A stretch of 64,000 bases of DNA from Bacteroidota bacterium (GTDB lineage: Bacteria; Bacteroidota; Bacteroidia; B-17B0; Aurantibacillaceae), in NCBI GenBank assembly GCA_016185125.1, contig JACPOC010000015.1, positions 1-64,000 of the forward strand, given 5' to 3'. Shown piece by piece: positions 8,971 through 18,700 of this stretch; positions within the stretch are counted from its first letter, which is position 1, and each line of letters opens with the position of its first letter. The position numbers were made by a program, and so were the translations under genes. The notes below the pieces were generated by a model. That model searched no databases. It was not told where the DNA came from and saw only the letters and a program-made list of their open reading frames with translations.

Positions 8971-9080
8971 CGCAATTAAACAAGTTTTCCTCCGTTATAT
9001 CTTTATTAAAAACCAATCAAAAACTTCATCCTTCAACCCACAGCCAACCCCAACCCTTAACCGCGTTAAAAATTGAACCA

Positions 9081-9195
9081 CCTATAGGAGAAAAAACTAA
9101 TTGACACATACATGCCTCATTCTTCGGCATGCCGGTTTCTCAGCGATCTATCGGTTTTAACCCCCTATGTCAGCTCGAGGAATAATTCCCATAGG
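9081..9195. other. Non-coding segment with three small inverted repeats
   Basis: Within 115 bp are a palindrome CCTATAGG (9081-9088), a stem CATGCC/GGCATG (9111-9116 with 9126-9131) and a stem CCTATG/CATAGG (9164-9169 with 9190-9195). The local base composition is less AT-rich than the flanks. This could be the remnant of a mobile element or a structured RNA; the sequence alone does not decide. Confidence 0.35.
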
Positions 9196-9268
9196 AAAAT
9201 CAATAAAAATGACACAAAATAAGAATAAGATTCCGGATTAAGTATTTAGTGTTTAACCGGATGTTTTT

Positions 9269-9340
9269 TTCTGATCTTTTGTAGAAATTTCCTTTAAAAG
9301 ATCAGAAGCCTTTTGGATACTTTTGGGCGTCAAAAGTATC
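9269..9340. repeat. Two consecutive perfect hairpins
   Basis: The first hairpin has 12-bp perfect arms (TTCTGATCTTTT at 9269-9280 and its complement at 9296-9307) around a 15-nt loop. The second has 10-bp perfect arms (GATACTTTTG at 9316-9325 and its complement at 9331-9340) around the loop GGCGT. Neither is followed by a T-run in either direction, so they do not look like ordinary terminators. They may be a dispersed palindromic repeat family. Confidence 0.7.
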
Positions 9341-9409
9341 GAAAAAAAATAAAAACGTCAATGGTAGTGTATAGTCATGTTTAACTTGTACTAAATCATT
9401 TCCGCACAG

Positions 9410-9660
9410 GTCTTCAGCATCTGTCTCAAGCAAAGCCAATTTTGCCTCAAACATAGCCCATTTAACTGCCAATATGTCATTTTCCAACCTTAACAAAGCC
9501 CTTCTTACTTTAAACATAGTCCCTCCCTGCTCAACCATAAAACATCTCAACTCAAGCATAAGGCATCTTAACCCTAACATAGCCCATCCTGCCCTTAGCA
9601 AAGCCCCTCTCAGCTCAAACAAAGCCAAATTTGCCTGAAGCATAAGGCATTTTACCGCAG
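9410..9660. repeat. 21-bp degenerate tandem repeat (about 12 units)
   Basis: From 9431 eleven units of exactly 21 bp follow without gaps, and a partial twelfth precedes them at 9410. Units share the skeleton CAtAgCCcatct-n-n-CCTnaa (for example CATAGCCCATCCTGCCCTTA at 9578). Because 21 is a multiple of three, reading frames on both strands remain open. On the minus strand the array reads as heptads of the type MLGLRCL, MLELRCF, MFKVRRA, MFEAKLA, part of a 113-codon ORF (9302-9643) without homologues that I recognise. A real protein is doubtful; a minisatellite is certain. Confidence 0.8.
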
Positions 9661-9734
9661 TATTTGCTTCATAAAAAAAAATAAAGCATAAAGCTTAGTT
9701 TTATCCTTTTTTTGTATATTTTTAGCTCAACTAA

Positions 9735-10214
9735 ATGAAACATGTTTTAATACTATTTTCTTTCTTCTTTTCAGCCTTGCTTTGCGCGCAAACAAACTGC
9801 GCCTTTGCAAAAGATACATTTTTTATCCCCAAAGAAAATAAAACCATTAACGGAGAATTTTTAGAAACCGTTTTTAAAAACAAAACAATTATAAAGCTTA
9901 TTAAATGTGAAACCAACAGGTATTACCTTAAAATGATTGTTCCTGAAAATTTATATTTCGACAGGGTAGATGTTCTTGAAATACGCTCAGGAACCAAAAG
10001 TTTTTATGCCAAAGAAACAAAACAATTTCAATTAAATAAACATACAGGTTTTTACCTGGTTGAACTTTATAAAAATTATGTAGCAACCTTAAAAGAGGAT
10101 GGCATAACTTCTATTGTATTTAATAAAGCCGAAACAATTTTTACAAAACAAGATTGCGCTCAAGTAAAACAAATAGCCAAATGTTTTTATGATGCAGTTT
10201 CTACAAAAAAATAA
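9735..10214 (+). CDS. Secreted hypothetical protein
   Basis: A 159-residue protein with a signal peptide (MKHVLILFSFFFSALLCAQ). The mature part contains two N-terminal and two C-terminal cysteines but no motif that I recognise. It ends 6 bp before the ABC transporter gene on the same strand, so it may be a periplasmic partner of that transporter, but this is inferred only from position. Confidence 0.65.
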   Translation: MKHVLILFSFFFSALLCAQTNCAFAKDTFFIPKENKTINGEFLETVFKNKTIIKLIKCETNRYYLKMIVPENLYFDRVDVLEIRSGTKSFYAKETKQFQLNKHTGFYLVELYKNYVATLKEDGITSIVFNKAETIFTKQDCAQVKQIAKCFYDAVSTKK

Positions 10215-10220
10215 CCTAAT

Positions 10221-13200
10221 ATGAGTGAACGAATATTAAGAGCCCTGATGCAAATGTTTGCAATTATTGCAAAGGTTGACGGTATTAATAACACGGGGCG
10301 TCAAATAGTACAATCCTTTTTAAAGCAGCAATTAAGCCAGGAGCAGGTAGAAACTTACCTTGCAATTTTTGATGAGTACCTGGAATCGCATCAGCAGGCC
10401 GGTAAGAAAAAGGAAGGAGCCGCAAAACGTACTTCGGTTAATTCTGTAAAAGTTTTAAAAATCTGTAATCAAATTAATCAAGAGCTGGGGCAGCCGCAAA
10501 AAGTAATTGTTCTTTTACGTTTGTTAGAGTTTATTTATTCAAGTAACGAAATATCTGAACAGGAATACGAGTTTATTATTACCGTGGCCGAATCCTTTAA
10601 TATTCCTACGGAAGAATTTCAGGCCTTAAAATCATTTATTGAAGATAAAGCGGAAGTTATTCCCGAATCGCCCAACATTTTAATCATCAATAATACTGAA
10701 AATGGTTATAAAAATCACACCAAGCATATTTTCAGCGAAACCATTACTCAGGATATCCGCATCATGCAAATTCAAAGCGTTGGCATGTATGTGCTTCGTA
10801 TTTACGGCAACCTCGAACTGATCTTAAACGGACAGGGAATTTCCAAAGAACGCGTGCATATTTTTACGCCCGGTTCTTCCATCCGTTCCAGTAAAATAAA
10901 GCCTATTTATTACAGCGATGTTATCAGCCGTTTTTTAAGCGATGAATCACAGGCAAAAATAACCTTTGAAGTAAAAAACCTTGAATTTAAATTTAAGGGA
11001 GGAAAACTCGGTTTACGCGATGTAAATATCAATGAAGAAAGCGGTAAGCTTATTGGTATAATGGGTGGTTCCGGTGCCGGAAAATCAACTTTGCTGAATG
11101 TGCTCAACAGCATGGAAACTCCAAGCGGAGGTTCGGTAAAAATAAACGGAAAAAATATTCATACCGAAAATGAAGAAATAAAAGGTGTAATTGGCCACGT
11201 AAGCCAGGATGATCTTTTAATTGAAGAGTTAACCGTTTATCAGAATTTATTTTACAATGCCAAGTTGTGTTTCGGGAATTTATCGGATGAAGAAATCGGT
11301 AAACTTTGTAACGATCTTCTGGCCGATTTGGGTTTGAGTGAAACACGCATGCTCAAAGTGGGTTCGCCATTGGAAAAAACAATTTCCGGAGGCCAGCGCA
11401 AGCGTTTAAATATTGGCCTGGAGCTTATCCGTCAGCCAAGTGTGTTGTTTGTAGATGAGCCTACTTCCGGTTTGTCATCGCGCGATTCAGAAAATATCAT
11501 GGATCTTTTAAAAGAACTTGCTCTTAAAGGCAAACTTATTTTTGTGGTGATCCATCAACCTTCTTCCGACATTTATAAAATGTTTGATAAACTGATGATT
11601 TTGGATGTGGGCGGTTTTCCTATTTATTATGGAAATCCGGTTGATGCCGTAAGTTATTTTAAACGATTGGTTAATCATGTGAACGCCGAAGAATCAGAAT
11701 GCTGGAACTGCGGTAACGTAAACCCGGAACAGATCTTTAACATTATTGAAAGCAAAGTATTGGACGAATACGGCAATTTAACTTACACCCGTAAAGTTAA
11801 TCCTGCTGAGTGGAATGTGCATTACAAAGAATTAATTGAAAGCAATATTCACTCCGAAAAAAAGCACACCGAAATTCCTGAAAGTATTTTTAAAATCCCC
11901 AATATCTTTAAGCAATTTAAAGTATTTATAACACGCGATGTAAAAAGCAAGCTCACCAACACCCAGTATTTAATGATCAATTTACTGGAAGCTCCGGTAT
12001 TGGCCTTTATACTTGCCTTCTTTTTAAGATATTATAATACGGATGATGAAACAAGCCAAGGATATGTGTTCCGTTTAAATGAAAACATTCCGGCATATAT
12101 GTTCATGTCGGTGGTGGTAGCATTATTCATTGGCCTAACCGTTAGTGCCGAAGAAATTATTAAAGATCGTAAAATACGCAAGCGCGAATCGTTTTTGAAC
12201 CTCAGCAAAGGCAGTTATTTGTGGAGTAAAATAATTTTAATGTTCACTATTTCCGCTATTCAAACCTTAACTTTTGTTATTGTTGGAAATTATGTGTTGG
12301 GCATTAAAGGTATGTTTGCCGATTATTGGCTCATCTTATTCTCCACTTCCTGTTTCGCTAACATCTTAGGATTAAATATCAGTAGCGCCTTTAACAGCGC
12401 GGTTACTATTTATATTCTTATTCCGTTGCTAATCATTCCACAATTATTATTTGCAGGCGTTGTGGTAAAGTTTGATAAGCTTAATCCAATAGTTGCACAG
12501 CAAGGTGGCGTGCCCGTTATTGGTGAGGCTATGGCCAGCCGATGGGCATTTGAAGCCCTTGCCGTTAATCAATACAAACAAAACGAATACGAAAAGAATT
12601 TTTATAAGATCGAAAAAAGCAAAAGTATTGCCAGCTATAAAAATAATTACTGGAAGCAAAAGATTACCAATAAAATGCTTAAGCTTGATAAAGCTTTAAA
12701 TGAAGGCGCTGATAAAAAAACAATGGAAGCTGATATTAACGCGCTTCATCTGGCAATAAAAAACGAAACCGAATTTAACAACAAAGTTAAGTGCGCCGTT
12801 TTAAACGATATTACTCCGGATAAATACAACAAAGCCATTGCTACTTCCTTAAAAAACGATTACCTCAAAAATCTGGAAGAATATTATCGCAAGGTGGATA
12901 AGGCTGCCCGCGAAAGCGAAGAAAAAATTGTTCATGGTCTTATAACCAAACTTGGCGGAAACGATAATTTTGTAAAGTTCAGGGATAGTTACGAGAACGA
13001 AAGTTTAACACAAGCAGTTAAAAACGCGGGAGATATCAGCGGAGAAAAATGCCTGGAGAAAAACGGAAAGTTTATTCAAACGGTAGATCCTATTTTTGCC
13101 GATCCAACTGAATCAAAATTTGGTAGTGCGCATTTTTATGCCCCGCGCAAAAACTTCCTGGGCAGCTATTTCTCCACCTTTTGGTTTAATATTTGCGTTA

Positions 13201-13307
13201 TCTGGTTTATGAGCATTACTCTTATGTTTACTCTTTACTTTGATATATTTAAACGTGTTATTGATGGTTTAGGGAATATTAGTTTTTTACAGAAAAAAAG
13301 AGCGTAA
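10221..13307 (+). CDS. TerB-like/ABC transporter fusion (ABCG-like half transporter)
   Basis: A 1028-residue protein. Residues 1-145 are helical and resemble the TerB-like domain (MQMFAIIAKVDG, then FIYSSNEISEQEYEFI). Residues ~155-240 form a beta-rich region that may be FHA-like. Residues ~248-460 are an ABC ATPase: Walker A GGSGAGKST (282-290), signature ISGGQRKRL (about 388), Walker B VLFVDEP (about 408) and switch His near 445. Hydrophobic segments follow from about 590, as in ABC2-type permeases, with a ~200-residue charged helical insertion before the last membrane segment. The ATPase-then-permease order is that of the ABCG/White family. The substrate is unknown. Confidence 0.85.
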   Translation: MSERILRALMQMFAIIAKVDGINNTGRQIVQSFLKQQLSQEQVETYLAIFDEYLESHQQAGKKKEGAAKRTSVNSVKVLKICNQINQELGQPQKVIVLLRLLEFIYSSNEISEQEYEFIITVAESFNIPTEEFQALKSFIEDKAEVIPESPNILIINNTENGYKNHTKHIFSETITQDIRIMQIQSVGMYVLRIYGNLELILNGQGISKERVHIFTPGSSIRSSKIKPIYYSDVISRFLSDESQAKITFEVKNLEFKFKGGKLGLRDVNINEESGKLIGIMGGSGAGKSTLLNVLNSMETPSGGSVKINGKNIHTENEEIKGVIGHVSQDDLLIEELTVYQNLFYNAKLCFGNLSDEEIGKLCNDLLADLGLSETRMLKVGSPLEKTISGGQRKRLNIGLELIRQPSVLFVDEPTSGLSSRDSENIMDLLKELALKGKLIFVVIHQPSSDIYKMFDKLMILDVGGFPIYYGNPVDAVSYFKRLVNHVNAEESECWNCGNVNPEQIFNIIESKVLDEYGNLTYTRKVNPAEWNVHYKELIESNIHSEKKHTEIPESIFKIPNIFKQFKVFITRDVKSKLTNTQYLMINLLEAPVLAFILAFFLRYYNTDDETSQGYVFRLNENIPAYMFMSVVVALFIGLTVSAEEIIKDRKIRKRESFLNLSKGSYLWSKIILMFTISAIQTLTFVIVGNYVLGIKGMFADYWLILFSTSCFANILGLNISSAFNSAVTIYILIPLLIIPQLLFAGVVVKFDKLNPIVAQQGGVPVIGEAMASRWAFEALAVNQYKQNEYEKNFYKIEKSKSIASYKNNYWKQKITNKMLKLDKALNEGADKKTMEADINALHLAIKNETEFNNKVKCAVLNDITPDKYNKAIATSLKNDYLKNLEEYYRKVDKAARESEEKIVHGLITKLGGNDNFVKFRDSYENESLTQAVKNAGDISGEKCLEKNGKFIQTVDPIFADPTESKFGSAHFYAPRKNFLGSYFSTFWFNICVIWFMSITLMFTLYFDIFKRVIDGLGNISFLQKKRA

Positions 13308-13355
13308 ATTTGCTCTTAATTTCTGTTTGATTTTACAAATTTAATACTTCCAATT

Positions 13356-14228
13356 ATGCATCAATTTCCGGAAACCGAATTAATTCTTACACCCGAAAAC
13401 CGTGTGTACCATATCAACCTAAAAGCCGAAGATATTGCCGATGATGTTATTGTAGTTGGCGACCAGCACCGGGTAGCGCAAATTTCTTCGCGTTTCAGTA
13501 AAATAGATTTTAAAACCGAACACCGGGAGTTTGTAACACACACTGGCATATTTAACGGTAAAAGAATTACTGTACTCAGCACCGGTATTGGCCCTGATAA
13601 CATTGATATTGTATTAAACGAACTCGACGCGGCCGTAAATATCAATCCCGAAAAAAGAGAACTTAACAAAACTCTTCGCTCGCTCAACATCATTCGCCTT
13701 GGTACTAGTGGCGCGCTCCAAGCAGATATTCCGGTTAACGGGTTAGTGGTTAGTTCTCACGGCCTTGGCCTGGATGGTCTGCTTAATTTTTATGAATCCT
13801 GGAAAACCATTAATGAAGATGACATCAGCGAGGAGTTTATCCGCCATACCTCTTGGCTTAAAAATTTACCTTATCCTTATTGTGTAGCGGCAAGCAGCCA
13901 ATTGCTTGAAAAATTTCGTGCAGATAATCATGTAGGCATTACCGCTACTGCTCCCGGCTTTTACGGTCCCCAGGGAAGAGAGATAAGATTAAAGGCTGCC
14001 ATGCATAATCTTAATGAATCCCTTACTTCCTTTCGGTTAAATAATCAGCGCATTACGAATTTTGAAATGGAAACTTCGGCTTTATATGGCTTGGGGAAAT
14101 TACTTGGACACAATTGTTTAACCGTTTGTGTTATTATTGCCAATAGAGTTAGAAAAGAATTTACTTCTGATTATAAAAAAAGTGTTGAAGTGCTTATAGA
14201 AAATTGTTTGAACAGGTTAACCAGTTAA
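13356..14228 (+). CDS. Nucleoside phosphorylase (uridine phosphorylase-like)
   Basis: A 290-residue member of the PNP/UDP phosphorylase family, which cleaves nucleosides with phosphate to base and ribose-1-phosphate. Visible family signatures are the phosphate/ribose-binding GTSGAL in IRLGTSGALQADIPV (near residue 115), STGIGPDNIDIV (near 66) and the purine/pyrimidine-site segment NFEMETSALYGL near residue 237 (the Glu-Met-Glu core binds ribose). It lies 1 bp before pyrF, an arrangement that couples pyrimidine salvage and synthesis. Whether uridine is the true substrate cannot be read from the sequence. Confidence 0.85.
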   Translation: MHQFPETELILTPENRVYHINLKAEDIADDVIVVGDQHRVAQISSRFSKIDFKTEHREFVTHTGIFNGKRITVLSTGIGPDNIDIVLNELDAAVNINPEKRELNKTLRSLNIIRLGTSGALQADIPVNGLVVSSHGLGLDGLLNFYESWKTINEDDISEEFIRHTSWLKNLPYPYCVAASSQLLEKFRADNHVGITATAPGFYGPQGREIRLKAAMHNLNESLTSFRLNNQRITNFEMETSALYGLGKLLGHNCLTVCVIIANRVRKEFTSDYKKSVEVLIENCLNRLTS

Positions 14229-14229
14229 A

Positions 14230-15054
14230 ATGAACAGATCGGAATTAATAAATCAGATAAAAACAAAAAAAACATTTTTGTGTGTAGGGCTTGATCCCGA
14301 CATGAATAAAATACCCAAGCATATTCTCGATGAAAATGCCGAAGATCCTATTTACGAATTTAATATTCAAATAATAGATGCTGCCGCGCCTTATTGTGTG
14401 GCCTTTAAACCCAATAACGCTTTTTACGAAGCTTACGGCTTAAGCGGCATTGAGAGTCTGGAAAAAACTCTTAAGTATATCAAGAAAAATTATCCTGATC
14501 ATTTTTTAATTGCTGATGCTAAACGCGGCGATATTGGAAATACCAGTGCCATGTATGCCAACGCTTACTTTAAACGCTTAGGCGCAGATGCCATAACCGT
14601 TGCCCCGTATATGGGAAGCGATTCGGTAATGCCGTTTTTGCAGTATGAAAATAAATGGGCCATTGTGCTGGGTTTAACAAGTAACGAGGGTTCGGCCGAT
14701 TTTCAGCAAGTAACCTTTAAGGGTAAAGCATTTTACCACTATGTAATTGAAACCTGCGCCAAATGGGGCAATCAAAATAATATGATGTTTGTTGTAGGCG
14801 CTACAAAAGCCCCTATGCTTGCCGAAGTACGAACCATTGTACCCGATCATTTTCTTCTGGTTCCGGGAGTAGGTGTTCAGGGCGGAAGTTTGGAAGAGGT
14901 TTGCAAATTTGGCCTTACCAAAGATGTAGGCTTGCTTATCAACTCTAGCAGGAGCATTATTTACGCTTCGGGTGGTACAGATTTTGCAGAAAGAGCAGCA
15001 GTCGAGACCCAAAAGATCGCTTCTCAAATGAAAGAATTAATGAAAAACATCTAA
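14230..15054 (+). CDS. pyrF: Orotidine 5'-phosphate decarboxylase
   Basis: A 274-residue protein, the length of the 'type 2' OMP decarboxylase subfamily. It catalyses the last step of de novo UMP synthesis. The catalytic segment DAKRGDIGNT (Asp96, Lys98, Asp101) is intact, and the N-terminal CVGLDPD and the C-terminal LLVPGVGVQGG phosphate-binding region are present. It starts with ATG 1 bp after the nucleoside phosphorylase stop, so the two are probably translationally coupled. Confidence 0.95.
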   Translation: MNRSELINQIKTKKTFLCVGLDPDMNKIPKHILDENAEDPIYEFNIQIIDAAAPYCVAFKPNNAFYEAYGLSGIESLEKTLKYIKKNYPDHFLIADAKRGDIGNTSAMYANAYFKRLGADAITVAPYMGSDSVMPFLQYENKWAIVLGLTSNEGSADFQQVTFKGKAFYHYVIETCAKWGNQNNMMFVVGATKAPMLAEVRTIVPDHFLLVPGVGVQGGSLEEVCKFGLTKDVGLLINSSRSIIYASGGTDFAERAAVETQKIASQMKELMKNI

Positions 15055-15090
15055 TCTATAATAACCGTTTTACAATAAAAGCATTAATAA

Positions 15091-15405
15091 ATGGAAGAAA
15101 CCAATAATCAAAACCAGCCTCATTTAGATATTGAATTGAGTGAAGAAATTGCGGAAGGTATTTACTCAAACCTGGCAATAATTACACACTCACAAAGCGA
15201 ATTTGTAATTGACTTTGTAAAAATAATGCCCGGCGTGCCCAAAGCCCGTGTTAAATCAAGAATTCTTTTAACTCCCCAACATGCCAAACGCTTGGTTAAA
15301 GCTTTGGCCGAAAATCTGAGTAAATTTGAACAACAGCATGGTAAAATTAAAGATTTTGACACTCCTTTTCCAATGAATTTTAATGGCCCCACAGGTCAAG
15401 CCTGA
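15091..15405 (+). CDS. DUF3467 family protein
   Basis: A 104-residue acidic cytosolic protein matching the DUF3467 pattern: EIAEGIYSNLAIITHSQSEF, then DFVKIMPG and VKSRILLTPQHAKRLVKALA. Members are widespread in Bacteroidota and of unknown role. It follows pyrF by 36 bp on the same strand. Confidence 0.85.
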   Translation: MEETNNQNQPHLDIELSEEIAEGIYSNLAIITHSQSEFVIDFVKIMPGVPKARVKSRILLTPQHAKRLVKALAENLSKFEQQHGKIKDFDTPFPMNFNGPTGQA

Positions 15406-15755
15406 TAAAAATCATTAAGAACGGCAAGGCTTTAAGCCGAATCAGTATTAATAATCCTTAGTAATAGAGTTTTCTATTACTTCTTGGTGCACTCAAATAA
15501 CCCTCCTTTAATTCGTTTTTATAGAAGTTGAAAGTTTTTAAAGGAAACTTTAAAAGCTTCCTTACATTCAACTCATTATTTCTTCAAAAAAATAAATAAT
15601 GATTAAAACTTAGGGTTCAAACCATCATTTTTTATAACTAATTCATTTACAGTACTTTAAAAAGTGTTAAAATATTCATAGTTTTCAACAATTCGACGAA
15701 ATGATTGCTTCTGTATGTTTAACCCATTAACTTCATTATACCAAATTAATCGTAA
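15406..15755 (+). other. Intergenic region with three predicted stem-loops
   Basis: No gene is visible in these 350 bp. Stem-loops: GGCTT/AAGCC inside an outer CGGC/GCCG near 15421-15440; a perfect 9-bp stem AGTAATAGA/TCTATTACT with a GTTT loop near 15461-15482; and a nested stem with outer AGTTGAA (15526) and TTCAACT (15567) enclosing AAGGAA (15541) and TTCCTT (15558). The first could terminate the pyrF/DUF3467 transcript. The others may lie in the 5' leader of the giant T9SS cargo. Confidence 0.4.
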
Positions 15756-18700
15756 ATGAATAAATTTTTATTGCCTTTCGCATTCCTTCTTTTTGCAGGA
15801 ATATTTTTAAACAATTCTTTCGCACAAAAATCCAAAAAGCCGGATTATAATTGGTCGGATCCATCCGAAAATTTTTATGTAACACAGGCGCGCATGAACG
15901 CTTATTATAAAAAGTTTGAAAAAGAATTAGCAAACGAAAAAAAAGGAAGTTCCGTAACTAAAGCAACAGCTCGTAAAGTGGGTGCCGAAGAAGAGAAAGA
16001 ACTCGCCGGCTATGAATTATATAAGCGTTGGGAATACATGGTTGCCCCTCGTGTTTATCCCTCAGGCGATAAAACTTTATTTTCAAAGGCTTTTGAAGAA
16101 TATCAAGCTTACAAAATTCAAAACTCTCAACAAAAATTAATTGGAACGGGTGCTTCTGTCCTGTCAAATACATGGCAGCCAATTGGTCCTTTTGGAGATC
16201 TTACAGGTGCAAATGTGGGTCGTATTAACGCCTTAAGATTTGATCCTGCAAGTGCCACCGGATATTGGGCTTGTGCCCCCGCCGGAGGTTTGTGGAAAAC
16301 CGGTAACAATGGCAGCAGTTGGAGTACTAACACCGATCAACTAACTATCACGGGCTGTTCCGATGTGGTGTTTGATCCTACTAATTCTCAAAATATGTTT
16401 TTAGCTACCGGTGATGGCGAGGCAGGCGATAACTATAGCATTGGTGTTTTAAAATCAACCAACGGTGGTGTTACTTGGGGAAGCACAGGCTTATCTTATG
16501 CCGTTATTAACGGAGTTAAAATTTATAAATTATTAATTAACCCCTTAAATAAGAACACAATTTTTGCAGCCACATCTGCTGGTTTACAGCGCACTTCAAA
16601 CGGCGGAACTACATGGAATCCGGTAATAACCACAGGTGTAATTACAGATATTGAATACAAACCAAATGATACAACCACTGTTTACGCGGTAAGTAAAAGT
16701 TTTTATTTATCAACTAATGGCGGAACTTCTTTTTCTGCTATAACTGCAGGGTTACCCACTTCATCAGCAAATAATCGTTTAGCTATTGCGGTTACTCCTG
16801 CCAATCCGGCCTTTGTATATGTTGTTGCAAGTGCGGCTTCTAATAGTGGTTTTTTAGGTTTTTATCAGTCAACCAACAGCGGAACTTCTTTTACAAATAA
16901 AGCTACTACCCCAAATTTATTAGGATGGGCATCTGCCGGTAACGATGCGGGCGGACAAGGATGGTACACACTTTCAATTGCCGCTTCACCTACTAATGCT
17001 AATGAGGTTGTAGTTGGAGGGGTAAACATTTGGCGTACATTAAATGCCGGAACCAGTTGGAATATTTTTGCTCATTGGACGGGAACAGGCGCGCCTTATG
17101 TACACGCCGATGTACACGATCTTATTTATAAAAGCGGAACTACTTTATTTGTAGGCTGTGATGGAGGGGTGTTTGTAACGTCTAATAGCGGAAGCAGTTT
17201 TTCTGCTATGAACGGTAACATGAATATTTCTCAAATTTATAAAATCGGGCTTTCAGCAAGCACCTACAGCCGTGCAATTACCGGACATCAGGATAACGGA
17301 ACCAATATTTACAGCGGTGGCTGGAGTGGCACCATGGGGGGCGATGGCATGAATTGCTTTATCGATCAAACCAATGATAACGTGATGTATGGTGAGCAAT
17401 ATAACGGCTCTTTTAACAGAACCACCAATGGCGGCGGCAGTTGGACAGCTATTACCACAGGGATGACCGGCAACGGGGCGTGGGTAACTCCATGGCATCA
17501 AGATCCTATAGTTGCCAATGCCAACACTATTTATGGAGGCCGTCAGCAAATGTTTAAATCTACCAATCAGGGAACCAATTGGGCTCAAATAGGTACTATG
17601 GGTGGTACAGGCAGTATTGTAGAATTTGCAGTAGCGCCATCCAACAATCAGGTAATTTATGTTATTAAAGGAAATGCCTTGTATAAAACCATCGACGGAG
17701 GCACTACCTGGACCGCCGTTACAGGCACACTTCCCGTGGGCAGCGCGCAATTGAGCTGGATAACTGTTAAAGATACAGATCCAAACAGTGTTTGGGTTAC
17801 TTTTTCGGGATACTCTGCACCAGACAAAGTGTTTCAATCAACAGATGGTGCCGCCACTTGGACTAATTACTCCACCGGCCTGCCTAATTTACCTGCCAAT
17901 TGCATTACCTATTGGAATGGTACCAACAATGGCTTATACATTGGCTGTGATGTAGGAGTATATTATCGTGATGCAGGAATGACCAGTTGGGGACTATACA
18001 ACGCAGGCCTTCCAAACGTAATAGTGCAGGATATATCTATTTTTTATCCCTTAGGTAAACTGCGCATTGCAACTTATGGCAGGGGCGTGTGGGAAGCAGA
18101 TCTTTACAACAGTGGCACAATGGCTCCTATTGCCAACTTTATGGCCGATAAAACATTCATCTGTCCGGCAATGACCATAAACTTTACCGATCAATCAACT
18201 TTTGTACCTACAACCTGGAACTGGATATTTCAGGGAGGTGCGCCTGCCACTTCTACTGTGCAAAACCCTTCTATTGTTTATAATACCCCCGGAACTTACA
18301 GTGTTTCTTTAACCGCGGCCAATGCCAACGGTTCCAGTGTGTTAACCAAAACACTTTATATTACTGTTTCGCCTACCAATGTGTTGCCTTTAGTGGAAGG
18401 ATTTCAGGGAACAGGTTTTCCTCCGGCAGACTGGCAGAATTTTGATGCAGGCTCAGATAATTTAATGTGGAATAAAAGCACAACTGTTGGTAAAGCCAGC
18501 ACGGCTTCCATCCGATACGATAATTATAATTTAAATTCGGTTAATATCCGCGACGAAATGAGAACTCCAAAATATAATTTTAGTGGCTTAAGTTCCGCAA
18601 AATTATACTTTGATGTGGCTTATGCGCGTTACGATGCAATTTACAGCGATACACTGGCTGTAAGGGTAACCACCAATTGCGGTTTAAGTTATACTCAAGT

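Noticed and set aside
9302-9643. 113-codon minus-strand ORF across the minisatellite
   Set aside because: Both strands are open because the unit is 21 bp, the product has a biased composition and no recognisable homology, and its 3' end is hairpin DNA. Kept as a repeat, not as a gene.
12493-12699. Small plus-strand ORF inside the ABC transporter gene
   Set aside because: Another frame of a well-supported gene, with no protein features of its own.
17253-17837. 194-codon minus-strand ORF
   Set aside because: Antisense to the propeller region of the giant T9SS protein; cysteine- and proline-rich read-through typical of a shadow frame.
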